A DNA stretch of 38,532 nucleotides from an uncultured Prevotellaceae bacterium (lineage in GTDB: Bacteria > Bacteroidota > Bacteroidia > Bacteroidales > Bacteroidaceae), in contig ONCH01000021.1 of NCBI GenBank assembly GCA_900316265.1, forward strand, positions 1-38,532. The letters run 5' to 3'. The notes under the pieces were generated by a model, which saw only the letters and a list, made by a program, of their open reading frames with translations, did no database searches and had not been told where the DNA came from. A program made the position numbers and the translations under genes. Below are positions 7,587-15,572 of this stretch, one piece after another. Numbering within the stretch: the stretch's first letter is position 1; the number at the start of each line of letters is the position of its first letter.

Positions 7587-7925
7587 TTATTCTCCTCCCA
7601 GATTCTTTTTTGCCTCGGCACAGTTTTCCCAGATGGCACCAACCTTTTTGCACGAGTTCTTGTCAGGACAGTCGCCACAGGTTTCGTAACCTTTGGCGGC
7701 TACACATTTATGCACCTCGCACATGTGGCTGCAGAAGTAGAACTTCGGGCCTTCCAAGCGACATCCTACGCAATTAATACTCTCAGGTGTAATCTGATCC
7801 GTATGATTCATCTCGCACCATTTCTTCGCAACCTCGACGCGCATCTTGTCGTCGTTCTTCATCGTGGCAATGCGAGCTTCGCAGGTCTCACAGTTGATAC
7901 CACAGCATGCAATCATTTTATTCAT
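7587..7925 (-). CDS. DUF3795 cysteine-rich protein
   Basis: 112 residues, cytoplasmic, eleven or more cysteines in pairs (CCGINCETCEARIA, CVGCRLEG, CSHMCEVHKC, CGDCPDKNSC) that suggest zinc or FeS binding. DUF3795 has no firmly assigned function. The gene start overlaps the stop of the GNAT-zinc-ribbon gene by 4 bases. It ends 11 bases before the GNAT-DUF3795 fusion, whose C-terminal half is a paralogue, so a tandem duplication is likely. Confidence 0.88.
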   Translation of the reverse strand: MNKMIACCGINCETCEARIATMKNDDKMRVEVAKKWCEMNHTDQITPESINCVGCRLEGPKFYFCSHMCEVHKCVAAKGYETCGDCPDKNSCKKVGAIWENCAEAKKNLGGE

Positions 7926-8803
7926 TTCTTCCAGCGTTTTAGCATTGGGAAGAAGCCTTGCATCATCTGCTTGTACTCCTCTTTGGTCATGGGCTTGGGC
8001 ATATTTTTGTTTACTTCATCAATAAACTGCGAACAATGCTCAATCATCTCATCCATCGTGCAGTCCTGCAAGAACTTGCCGTCCTTGTAACAGTACTGGC
8101 AATAATCGAAGTTCGTGCTACCATCAGCATTCGTGCCACAGTCTTCGATGCGAGTCAATGGCATACCGCAACTCTGACAGAACTGAGGAAGTTGGCCCTC
8201 TTGGAATGCTTTTTCCTTCTGAGGGAAAGTGGCTTCGTAGGCCTCGAAAGCCTCTGGGTTCTCGTCGGCTACAAAATAGCCTTTGGGCGGACAGTAAGTT
8301 CCCTCACGATTGTCCCAATAGCCAGGTATCAGTTCTTGGGCGAGGAAATATGGAACTTCTGACTTTCTCGGCTCGGCGTGATAGTGAATCTTTATCTTGC
8401 TGGCAAGGTCAAAACCAGCGTGCTTGTAGAACTCGATGTTGCCCTCCATCTGTAGAAGACCTATACCCATCTCCTTGGCTTTCTCTATCGCATATTGCAA
8501 TAGTTTCAAACCATAGCCCTTGCGCTTATAGTCAGGGTGGATGCTGATGGGACCGAAAGTCCACGAGGGGAAAGCCGTTCCATCGTCAAGCATAATCTTT
8601 GCTTTCGAGAACATCACATGACCGATAATCTTGTTATCCTCCTCCATCACCAAGTTCAGTTCTGCGATGAAGTCAGGGTTTGTTCTATACTGATTGAGAA
8701 CATAGTGTTCTGTGCATCCAGGGCGATAAACATTCCAGAATGCCTCACGTGTAAGGTTCTCTACCTCACGCTCATCTTTTATTTGTTCTAAACGAATAAT
8801 CAT
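7922..8803 (-). CDS. GNAT acetyltransferase with C-terminal zinc ribbon
   Basis: 293 residues, first gene of the operon. Residues 1-150 are a GNAT acetyltransferase (SIHPDYKRKGYGLKLLQYAIEKA is the acetyl-CoA loop; EFYKHAGF follows). Residues from about 207 carry the putative zinc ribbon FCQSCGMPLTRIEDCGTNAD with CQYCYKDGKFLQDCTMDEM and a helical tail. That module is almost the same as the N-terminus of the oxidase-fold protein at 2309-3040. The ribbon therefore behaves as a portable domain, perhaps for partner or nucleic acid binding. A strong promoter lies 46 bases upstream. Confidence 0.88.
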   Translation of the reverse strand: MIIRLEQIKDEREVENLTREAFWNVYRPGCTEHYVLNQYRTNPDFIAELNLVMEEDNKIIGHVMFSKAKIMLDDGTAFPSWTFGPISIHPDYKRKGYGLKLLQYAIEKAKEMGIGLLQMEGNIEFYKHAGFDLASKIKIHYHAEPRKSEVPYFLAQELIPGYWDNREGTYCPPKGYFVADENPEAFEAYEATFPQKEKAFQEGQLPQFCQSCGMPLTRIEDCGTNADGSTNFDYCQYCYKDGKFLQDCTMDEMIEHCSQFIDEVNKNMPKPMTKEEYKQMMQGFFPMLKRWKK

Positions 8804-8848
8804 AGTTGTACTTCAATATTTCTTTGTTAGTTAGATGGTTTTCAACTG

Positions 8849-8880
8849 CAAAGATACAAATAGTTGCAGAATATTCCAAA
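8849..8880 (-). promoter_or_regulatory. Promoter of the six-gene acetyltransferase operon
   Basis: On the minus strand, TTTGG (8876-8880), 19 bases, TATCTTTG (8849-8856). All six genes down to 5082 follow with gaps of at most 11 bases or 4-base overlaps and no other promoter of this type, so one transcript is likely. Confidence 0.8.
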
Positions 8881-8887
8881 TTTGTCG

Positions 8888-11119
8888 TTACATTCTTGCT
8901 TTCTGCTTTTCTCCGGCACCACTTCCACGATACTTCGAGCGAGCTTCGTTGAACTTCCAAGTAAGGTCTATCATAAAGGTGCGACGAGCAGGATTGCTGG
9001 AGGTCAACTCGCGGATGCCGTAGATGATGGCATCGGTCTTGTCGGTGTTAAAGACATCGTAGCAACGCACGTCGGCTGTCAACGAGCCCAGGCGTCCCAG
9101 ACGGAAGTCACGCTGGATACCCAGCGTAGTATTGAAACGCTGGCTGGTAATGCGGTTGTTGTTATAGTCACCCTTCGTTGACCATTGCATATTGGCCATC
9201 AGGCGGAAGGCATGCGGCAGTTCGATGTCGTTATTCCATGCAAGAGTCAGATAGGGGTGGTTGAGCGTCTTCAACGTACCGTCAATCGTCGGCGTCTTAT
9301 AGTTCTGGAAAAGGGCATAAGCATACCACGTCGGATGCCACTTACCGATAGTTGGACGAGCTGACATACTGAACGACAGCTGGTCGTAGTCTTCGGTGCT
9401 GTTGATAGGGCGTATCAGACTGACGAGTGGGTCGGTAGAACCTGGATAAGGCTCCGTCGACATGGTGACAACATCCTTGATGCGTCCGTAGTTGACAGTC
9501 AGGTTGGCCCACTGGTAGGCCGCATTCAGTACGAGACTATGCGTGTAGGTCGGCTTCAGATAAGGATTACCGCTCTGGTAGGCATAGCGATTCAGATAGA
9601 TGGTCGAACTGGTCAAGTTCGAATAGCTGGGACGCTCGATATCGCGACGATACGAAAGCGACAGCTGCATCTTACCGACAGGTGCCGAGAAGACAACCGT
9701 GGGGAACCAGTCACCGTAGTTGCGACACACATCATCTTCACGCACGCCAAAATTATAATAGTCGTTCTGCAGGTGCTCATAGCGCATACCCACCTGAGCA
9801 AAGAGACGACCAAACTGGCGTCCATACTCTACGAAAGCCGCTGCTGACTTCTCATTGATCTCCGTGTCGGTAGCCTTCACAGGAACGGCATCTGTAGATA
9901 CAAACGAGTAGGCATCCGTGCGATGATTGTAGGAGTACTCACCACCAACAGAGAGGTTACCCTTCCATACAGGATAGGTGAAGATAAGCTTCGAAGCCCA
10001 GAAATTGTTCGAACTGTTGGTGTTGCTCTCGATGACGCGCTGTGTTTGTTGCTGTGTCACAGCAGCAGACTGAGCAATCGTTGTTTGCTCTGTGGTGCTA
10101 CCTGGTGTCTCCGTCTTGTCGAAGAGTCCATCGATGTTCAGGTCGATGCCCAACTTGCCCACCTTACCGTTGTAGTAGGCATTGAAGATGTGCTTGCGGA
10201 AGTTGTCGTCCTGCCAGATATTGCTCTCGGAGTGCTCCTTGAACTTACCGTTCTCATAGGAGTCGGTGAAGAAATTGCTGGTCAGCTCGCCACTGGGATG
10301 ACGGTCGTACTTGTAGTAGGCACCAAAGCTGTGTTTCTCGTTGACCATATAGTTCACCTGCAGTTGAGGTGACCAACCCTTCCAGATATTCTTCGTGTTC
10401 TGGGTGGTCTTGCCCAAGATGTAGTCGGGACCGGCATAGTAAGTCAAGTCGTTGTCCTGCTTACCTTCGTGATGACCATAGCGACCAGCCCAGAACGAGG
10501 CGGTGATATCCAGTCCACCCGTGCGATAGTTCACGTCGAGGTTGTTGGTCAGCGTGTGACCATACTTATAGATACCACCCACGTTGTCCTGAAAACTCAG
10601 GCCCTCGCCTTGCGCCTTCTTCAGCGTGATGCGCACCACGGCCTTCGTCGAGGCTGCATAGCGGGCACCAGGGTTCTGAATCACATCGACATGCTGAATC
10701 TGGTCGGAGCGCAAGCGTGAGAGTTCACTGACATCTTGTACCTTACGTCCATTGATATACACCTCGGCAGCACCACGACCAAGAACCTCTACACTACCGT
10801 CGCGCTCAGCCTTCAACTGTGGTATTTTTGAGAGTGCGTCGCTCACAGTTCCGGCTTTTTCTAATATGGTACCTGCGACGGTGGTGCGCATAGCGTCACC
10901 CTTGACGCGTGTCTTGGGCAGACGGCCCTTGACCACGATGCCGCCGAGCTGTTGTGTCTGGTTATACCATAGAGTGGTGTCTATTGCCAGGGTGTCGGCA
11001 TCCAACCACTCTTCGTCTTCTTCTACTTCATTGTTGTCATCTCCGCTGGCTGCATTCGTCGTCATTGTCATCATCATTGCAACCATCAGTGCTGCCATTC
11101 TAAAAAACATCTTTTTCAT
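8888..11119 (-). CDS. Outer-membrane beta-barrel protein, TonB-dependent receptor type
   Basis: 743 residues with a signal peptide (MKKMFFRMAALMVAMMMTM...). An acidic stretch (residues 28-40) follows, then a plug-like domain (LGGIVVKGRLPKTRVKGDAM ... DVSELSRLRSDQIQHVDVI) and a large barrel of alternating aromatic/polar strands, as in the outer membrane protein beta-barrel (OMP_b-brl_3) family. The carboxypeptidase-like N-terminal domain and SusD partner of SusC systems are absent, so it is not a classical glycan importer. Likely cargo is unknown. The start at 11119 is chosen by the signal peptide. It lies 81 bases after the LiaF-like gene on the same strand and may be cotranscribed with it. 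No good promoter of the common type was found directly upstream. Confidence 0.88.
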   Translation of the reverse strand: MKKMFFRMAALMVAMMMTMTTNAASGDDNNEVEEDEEWLDADTLAIDTTLWYNQTQQLGGIVVKGRLPKTRVKGDAMRTTVAGTILEKAGTVSDALSKIPQLKAERDGSVEVLGRGAAEVYINGRKVQDVSELSRLRSDQIQHVDVIQNPGARYAASTKAVVRITLKKAQGEGLSFQDNVGGIYKYGHTLTNNLDVNYRTGGLDITASFWAGRYGHHEGKQDNDLTYYAGPDYILGKTTQNTKNIWKGWSPQLQVNYMVNEKHSFGAYYKYDRHPSGELTSNFFTDSYENGKFKEHSESNIWQDDNFRKHIFNAYYNGKVGKLGIDLNIDGLFDKTETPGSTTEQTTIAQSAAVTQQQTQRVIESNTNSSNNFWASKLIFTYPVWKGNLSVGGEYSYNHRTDAYSFVSTDAVPVKATDTEINEKSAAAFVEYGRQFGRLFAQVGMRYEHLQNDYYNFGVREDDVCRNYGDWFPTVVFSAPVGKMQLSLSYRRDIERPSYSNLTSSTIYLNRYAYQSGNPYLKPTYTHSLVLNAAYQWANLTVNYGRIKDVVTMSTEPYPGSTDPLVSLIRPINSTEDYDQLSFSMSARPTIGKWHPTWYAYALFQNYKTPTIDGTLKTLNHPYLTLAWNNDIELPHAFRLMANMQWSTKGDYNNNRITSQRFNTTLGIQRDFRLGRLGSLTADVRCYDVFNTDKTDAIIYGIRELTSSNPARRTFMIDLTWKFNEARSKYRGSGAGEKQKARM

Positions 11120-11200
11120 CTTAAAATCTAATAATATCTTTGTCGATTTATGATTGTAACTATTTAGATGTAGCGAAGTTACAAAAAGTTGCAAACCGCT

Positions 11201-11761
11201 TTAGTTTTTTATATCCACGCCCCCCAGGAAGTTGTCGGCAATAATATGGATGGTGGGGGCTTTCGGGTCTGCGTTGCGTGTAGCATGATTGCCTACGCCA
11301 CCAATAAAGGTGCGACTCTTGACCACCACATTCACCGTCTGCGGCACTAAGAGTTCCACTCCGCCACAGAAAGTATGAATCTCTATTTCCTCATCCCCCG
11401 TAATCGCAGCATTGCGCAGATCCATGCGGATACCACCACAACACGCGTCCAGACGGGCACCGTAGAACGCTTCGCCACGATACACATACTCGTCACCACC
11501 ATAGTGTACCGAGCAACAGATGCGCTTGCCGTCCTCGCCGATGGGCAGTGGGAGTTGTAACCACTGGTCAGGATCCTCACGATAACTATCGATAATCAGG
11601 TTCACACCTACATATATCAACAGACAGATGCAGAAATACGTAACCCAAGGACCTTTCGTCATGTTTGCGAACCAGCTCCATTTGATGAGTCCGCAGATGG
11701 TTGCCAGTTTCGTCAGACTGGCAACAATGAATACTATTCCAATAATCGTTCTTAGTTTCAT
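11201..11761 (-). CDS. LiaF-like membrane protein
   Basis: 186 residues. Two N-terminal membrane helices (TIIGIVFIVASLTKLATICGLI and GPWVTYFCICLLIYVGVNLII) are followed by a beta-rich C-terminal domain with repeated short strands (YGARLDACCGGIRMDL, EIHTFCGGVELLVP, FIGGVGNH, NFLGGVDIKN). This is typical of the LiaF/DUF2154 cell-wall-active-antibiotic response fold. In Firmicutes LiaF restrains an envelope-stress two-component system; here the divergent neighbour is a membrane-bound LytTR regulator, so an envelope-stress switch is a reasonable inference. Promoter of the common type directly upstream. Confidence 0.85.
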   Translation of the reverse strand: MKLRTIIGIVFIVASLTKLATICGLIKWSWFANMTKGPWVTYFCICLLIYVGVNLIIDSYREDPDQWLQLPLPIGEDGKRICCSVHYGGDEYVYRGEAFYGARLDACCGGIRMDLRNAAITGDEEIEIHTFCGGVELLVPQTVNVVVKSRTFIGGVGNHATRNADPKAPTIHIIADNFLGGVDIKN

Positions 11762-11802
11762 AACCTTTTCGTTTTTTTCTTTGATTAAACAATTTCTGGG
11801 TG

Positions 11803-11834
11803 CAAAATTATTAGGTATCTATCTTCCCTCCAAA
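11803..11834 (-). promoter_or_regulatory. Promoter of the LiaF-like gene
   Basis: On the minus strand, TTTGG (11830-11834), 19 bases, TAATTTTG (11803-11810). The flanking AGAATATCCCAGATA upstream of -33 is nearly the same as at the M6 protease promoter. The LytTR gene is transcribed away from the same intergenic region. Confidence 0.78.
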
Positions 11835-11927
11835 TATCTGGGATATTCTGCGCAGTTTAGTGATGAACGGGCCTGAAATGTGTGGTAAAATGGCTGAAAT
11901 GTGACAAACGGTAGAAAAAATTGATCA

Positions 11928-11950
11928 TTGACAATTGATAATTGATAATT
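11928..11950. repeat. AT-rich repeat TTGACAATTGATA plus ATTGATAATT
   Basis: The 13-mer at 11928-11940 is the exact reverse complement of two copies upstream of corA (28212-28224 and 28227-28239). It covers the -33 position of the LytTR promoter. It may be a dispersed intergenic element or a shared binding site. Confidence 0.5.
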
Positions 11951-11964
11951 ATTTTGTACTTTTG
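11933..11964 (+). promoter_or_regulatory. Promoter of the LytTR gene (near-leaderless)
   Basis: TACTTTTG (11957-11964) has a partial -33 box AATTG (11933-11937) at 19 bases. The ATG follows the -7 box after only 8 bases, so the 5' leader would be almost absent. Confidence 0.5.
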
Positions 11965-11972
11965 TCGACCGT

Positions 11973-12863
11973 ATGAACAAAGGTCACAAACAAACCATCA
12001 GCACCCGTTTCATCAGTACCGCCTTCGTGGTGCTGGCATTAGCCATCTTCAAGCCCTTCGGACTCGAGGTCTGGCAATGGCAGGCTTATGTTCATCTGCT
12101 GGCATTATTCACAGTAGGCATGTTCAGCTGTTTCCTGACGGAAGTCATTCTGCGATACATTATTCGCATGCCCCGTTCCTACGATCGTGGCGTCAGCTAT
12201 ATCATCAGCCGCAACCTCCGTTTCCAATGCATCAACACACCGTTGGTGTCGTTGCTCATCTGCCTCTATCGCCATTTTGTGATGAGCAGCATGGTCGAGG
12301 GCAACAAGCTCTCTCTGAGCAACTATCTGGAAACGCTGGTCATCATCGCCTTCCTCTCCTTCGCCATCGGCCTCTACTGGCGCTTCAAGTTCCGTAGCAA
12401 GTATCTGGCCGCAGAACTCGAGGAGACGCGCCAGCTGAACGAGCAGCTCAAGAAACTGCAGACCACCAGTCAGGAGGCGCAGACCATAGAGGATGGTAGT
12501 GCCCCTCAGCCTTCGCAGATCACGCTCGAAGGCAACACCAACGAATCCGTCACCCTCGATATCTCCCACCTATTATATATAGAGGCTGTCGGCAACTATG
12601 TCAAGGTGTGCCAGCTACGCGACAACGAGGTGCATACAACTATGCTTCGCGCCACGATGAAACAAATGGAAGACACCCTGCAGCCCTACCCTATCATTGT
12701 CCGTTGCCATCGTGCCTTCATGGTCAATCTCGGCCAGGTGGAACAGATCTCCTCCAACTCCCGCTCCATGCAACTCGTCATGCGTCACAGCAACGACGCC
12801 ATCCCCGTCTCGCGCAGTAACATGGCACAAATTAGGGCTGCAATTAAGCAATCTTTCAGCTGA
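11973..12863 (+). CDS. Membrane-anchored LytTR-family transcription regulator
   Basis: 296 residues. Four hydrophobic helices (about residues 12-30, 36-58, 90-108, 122-142) are followed by a short coiled coil (AAELEETRQLNEQLKKLQ) and a C-terminal LytTR DNA-binding domain (about 185-293; LLYIEAVGNYVKVC, MKQMEDTL, IVRCHRAFMVNL). No receiver or histidine kinase domain is present, so it is a one-component regulator that may read a membrane signal directly. Divergent from the LiaF-like gene, which suggests it controls that gene; this is inference. It leads a plus-strand unit with the phosphatase and metallopeptidase genes. Confidence 0.9.
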   Translation: MNKGHKQTISTRFISTAFVVLALAIFKPFGLEVWQWQAYVHLLALFTVGMFSCFLTEVILRYIIRMPRSYDRGVSYIISRNLRFQCINTPLVSLLICLYRHFVMSSMVEGNKLSLSNYLETLVIIAFLSFAIGLYWRFKFRSKYLAAELEETRQLNEQLKKLQTTSQEAQTIEDGSAPQPSQITLEGNTNESVTLDISHLLYIEAVGNYVKVCQLRDNEVHTTMLRATMKQMEDTLQPYPIIVRCHRAFMVNLGQVEQISSNSRSMQLVMRHSNDAIPVSRSNMAQIRAAIKQSFS

Positions 12864-12880
12864 TATCTGACAAAGCTTGA

Positions 12881-13348
12881 ATGAATAATAGCACTATACA
12901 TAGAATACTCTTCGTATGCCACGGGAATATCTGCAGAAGCCCGATGGCAGAGTTTGTGATGAAGGACCTGGTAAGCAAGGCAGGACTGGAGGACAGCTTC
13001 CTGATTGAGTCGGCGGCTACCTCGACAGAGGAGATAGGCAACAGCGTCTATCCCCCAGCACGACGGAAACTGGCGGAGCATGGTATCGGTTGTGCAGGTA
13101 AGACGGCACGACAGATGACGCGCTCGGACTATAATCGCTTCGACCTGCTGATAGGTATGGACTCCTGGAACATCCGCAACATGCGGAACATCTGCGGTGG
13201 TGACCCTGAAGGGAAAATCGTGATGCTGATGGACCTTACCCAACGGCCTGGCGACGTAGCTGACCCTTGGTACACAGGCAACTTCGACGCCACTTGGCGC
13301 GACGTGCTGGAGGGCTGTCAGGCACTATTGGAAAGATTGGTCAAGTAG
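12881..13348 (+). CDS. Low-molecular-weight protein tyrosine phosphatase
   Basis: 155 residues. The phosphate-binding loop CHGNICRS (C13-X5-R19) sits at the N-terminus as in all LMW-PTPs, and the general acid Asp lies in the DPWYTGNF loop near the C-terminus. It removes phosphate from phosphotyrosine (or, in relatives, phosphoarginine). In Bacteroidota such enzymes are often tied to capsule kinases, but no kinase lies here. It begins 17 bases after the LytTR gene and its stop abuts the next ATG. Confidence 0.93.
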   Translation: MNNSTIHRILFVCHGNICRSPMAEFVMKDLVSKAGLEDSFLIESAATSTEEIGNSVYPPARRKLAEHGIGCAGKTARQMTRSDYNRFDLLIGMDSWNIRNMRNICGGDPEGKIVMLMDLTQRPGDVADPWYTGNFDATWRDVLEGCQALLERLVK

Positions 13349-13903
13349 ATGGCAATACAGGTAACGTACAGGTGGACAAGTAGGTTGTCGATGCGCATCG
13401 TGAAGAATGGCGATGTGCATGTGTCAGCACCCATCGGCATGCCTCGCGAGAAAGTCTTGACGTTCATCGAGGAGCACCGTGAATGGATTGAACAAGCGAG
13501 GAAGAAAACCGTAGAGCAACAGAAGCAACGGGCAGCATTCTACAACGAACTGCCACTGGCCACTCGCGCACAGAAAGATGAAGCATTGAAACGGTTGAAG
13601 GCACTGGTGGAGCCGATGGTGGAACGGCATGCGAAGACGATGGGTGTCCAGCCGAGTTGCGTCTATTTCAAGCCCACCATCTCGCGCTGGGGGCAGTGTA
13701 ACATCCGCACCCGTAGCATCTGCATTTCTACCTACGTCCTGCTGTTGCCGGAATGGTGTGCCGAGCATGTGGTGGTTCACGAACTATGCCACCTCTTAGA
13801 GCCAAGCCACAACGCCCGTTTCCATGCCCTTATGGACAAGTATTTCCCCCGTTGGCGCGAAGCCCGCCGACTATCCCATCACTACGTCAAGCACCATCAT
13901 TAG
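13349..13903 (+). CDS. YgjP-like M48-family metallopeptidase (DUF45)
   Basis: 184 residues. The zinc motif HELCH is at residues 144-148, with the third ligand region EPSHNARFHALMDKY. The preceding SRWGQCN segment is typical of the DUF45/YgjP family, so the protein is a probable cytoplasmic metallopeptidase related to WLM and SprT types. The ATG follows the TAG of the phosphatase gene without a gap, so translation is coupled. Its last 33 bases overlap, on the opposite strand, the end of the ZIP transporter gene. Confidence 0.9.
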   Translation: MAIQVTYRWTSRLSMRIVKNGDVHVSAPIGMPREKVLTFIEEHREWIEQARKKTVEQQKQRAAFYNELPLATRAQKDEALKRLKALVEPMVERHAKTMGVQPSCVYFKPTISRWGQCNIRTRSICISTYVLLLPEWCAEHVVVHELCHLLEPSHNARFHALMDKYFPRWREARRLSHHYVKHHH

Positions 13904-14653
13904 GACGAAACCGATGGCAAAGCCAATGGTGCTTAGGTTAGAGTGCTGACCATTGGAGGCTTCTGGGATGAGCTCTTCGACCACGACATAGAACATGGCG
14001 CCTGCAGCAAAGGCAAGCATATAGGGGAGAACGGGCATCAATAGCGAAGCCAACAGTAATACAGCAACAGCACCGACAGGTTCCACAGCACCACTCAGGG
14101 AACCCAGCAGGAACGACTTCCAACGGCTATTGCCTGCCGCCCGCATGGGCATAGAGATGATGGCTCCCTCAGGAACGTTCTGGATGGCAATACCTAATGA
14201 TACGGCAACGGCACTGGCCAGGGAAATGTTCGTTACACCGCTGTCAGCTCCAGCAAACACCACACCCACCGCCATACCTTCTGGCAGGTTATGGATGGTA
14301 ACTGCAAGGGCCAGCATCGCGGTCTTCGACAAATGCGAACGCATACCCTCAGGCTTATCCGTGCCTATATGCAGGTGGGGCGTCAGTTCGTCAATCATCA
14401 GCAGGAAGCCCATACCCAACAGGAACCCTACTGCGGCAGGCAGTACTGACCACCGTCCACCATCCGCGGCCATCTCCATCGAGGGAATCAGTAGCGACCA
14501 TACCGATGCTGCCACCATCACACCCGATGCGAAGCCGAGCAATGTTTTCTGTAACCGCACAGACATTTCGCCCTTCATGAAAAACACAAAGGCTGAGCCG
14601 AGCATCGTGCCCAGCAGTGGAATCAACAGTCCTATAATCAATGTCGTCGTCAT
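13871..14653 (-). CDS. ZIP-family metal transporter
   Basis: About eight hydrophobic helices in 260 residues. The ZIP metal-site helices are clear: HNLPEGMAVGVVFAG and AIQNVPEGAIISMP, with EELIPEA later. It imports divalent metal, most likely zinc or iron, across the inner membrane. The start at 14653 (MTTTLIIGLLIPLL, preceded by AAGGATT) is preferred; an in-frame ATG at 14692 would add 13 polar residues. A -7-like TACCTTTG lies upstream on this strand, but without a good -33 box. Confidence 0.92.
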   Translation of the reverse strand: MTTTLIIGLLIPLLGTMLGSAFVFFMKGEMSVRLQKTLLGFASGVMVAASVWSLLIPSMEMAADGGRWSVLPAAVGFLLGMGFLLMIDELTPHLHIGTDKPEGMRSHLSKTAMLALAVTIHNLPEGMAVGVVFAGADSGVTNISLASAVAVSLGIAIQNVPEGAIISMPMRAAGNSRWKSFLLGSLSGAVEPVGAVAVLLLASLLMPVLPYMLAFAAGAMFYVVVEELIPEASNGQHSNLSTIGFAIGFVLMMVLDVVMG

Positions 14654-14743
14654 AATCCTTGTAATCTGTTCGTTGATAGTGATGAAATTCACATTGTTCT
14701 CGCAAATTTATGGGCAAAGGTACTAAAAAAAGAAAAAATTTCG

Positions 14744-14751
14744 TATCTTTG
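14744..14751 (+). promoter_or_regulatory. -7 box of the MBL-fold gene
   Basis: TATCTTTG lies 29 bases before the ATG. No TTTGG is present at the expected -33 position (the sequence there is GTACT), so this is a partial promoter match; an activator or another sigma factor may be needed. Confidence 0.45.
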
Positions 14752-14780
14752 TGCCAAGTTTTAACGAAATTCTATAGGAT

Positions 14781-15518
14781 ATGAAAACCATTTTGACTTG
14801 CTTATTCGTCGTGCTTGGCCTGACTACTGCCTGTGGGCAGACGACTTTTGAAACAGATGTGTTCAACACCAAAAGCGGCAAGGCCGTGACGTTCCATGCG
14901 CTCGTGCATGCCAGCATCCGCATTCAGTATGACGGCAAAGAGATTCAGATTGACCCTGTGACGAAGCTGGGAAACAAGGTGATTGACTATGCCTCTATGC
15001 CCAAGGCTGACTACCTCCTGGTGACCCACGAACACTTTGACCACTTCAACAAAGATGCCATCAAGGTGCTGACAGGCGATAAGACCCGCTTTATTACCAA
15101 CCAGCGCTGTGCCGACATGTATGGCTCTGGCGAGATAATGAAAAATGGCGATAAGTTGCAGATTGCCAACGACATCACTATTGAAGCCGTTCCTGCCTAT
15201 AACTACACCGAGGGCCACACGCAGTTCCACCCCAAGGGACGTGACAACGGCTATATCCTGACTGTCGACGGCCTGAGAATCTATATCGCTGGTGACACGG
15301 AGGATATTCCAGAGATGTCAGCTATCAAAAACATCGACATCGCTTTCCTGCCCTGCAACCAGCCCTACACGATGACACCAGACCAGTTGGTGAAGGCTGC
15401 AAGAACCATCAAGCCCAAGGTGGTGTTCCCCTACCACTACGGACAGACAGACGTAAGTGGCATCCCTGGACAGCTTCGCGGTGACGGTATCGACGTCAGA
15501 ATCAGACATTACGAATAA
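14781..15518 (+). CDS. Exported MBL-fold metal-dependent hydrolase
   Basis: 245 residues with an N-terminal signal (MKTILTCLFVVLGLTTACG), possibly a lipoprotein since a Cys follows TTA. The metallo-beta-lactamase-fold metal motif THEHFDH is complete, with AGDTEDIPEM and FPYHYG supplying later ligands. Closest in layout to UlaG/L-ascorbate-6-phosphate-lactonase-like members. An extracytoplasmic hydrolase with unknown substrate. The gene stands alone between divergent ZIP and convergent ald genes. Confidence 0.88.
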   Translation: MKTILTCLFVVLGLTTACGQTTFETDVFNTKSGKAVTFHALVHASIRIQYDGKEIQIDPVTKLGNKVIDYASMPKADYLLVTHEHFDHFNKDAIKVLTGDKTRFITNQRCADMYGSGEIMKNGDKLQIANDITIEAVPAYNYTEGHTQFHPKGRDNGYILTVDGLRIYIAGDTEDIPEMSAIKNIDIAFLPCNQPYTMTPDQLVKAARTIKPKVVFPYHYGQTDVSGIPGQLRGDGIDVRIRHYE

Positions 15519-15572
15519 GCAAACCATCACGAATATGAGCCTTCAGCAAAGCAGGACTAGTAAAGTCAGACA

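Noticed and set aside
8888-11119. Considered as SusC of a polysaccharide utilisation locus
   Set aside because: No SusD partner, no carboxypeptidase-like N-terminal domain, and no sugar genes next to it.
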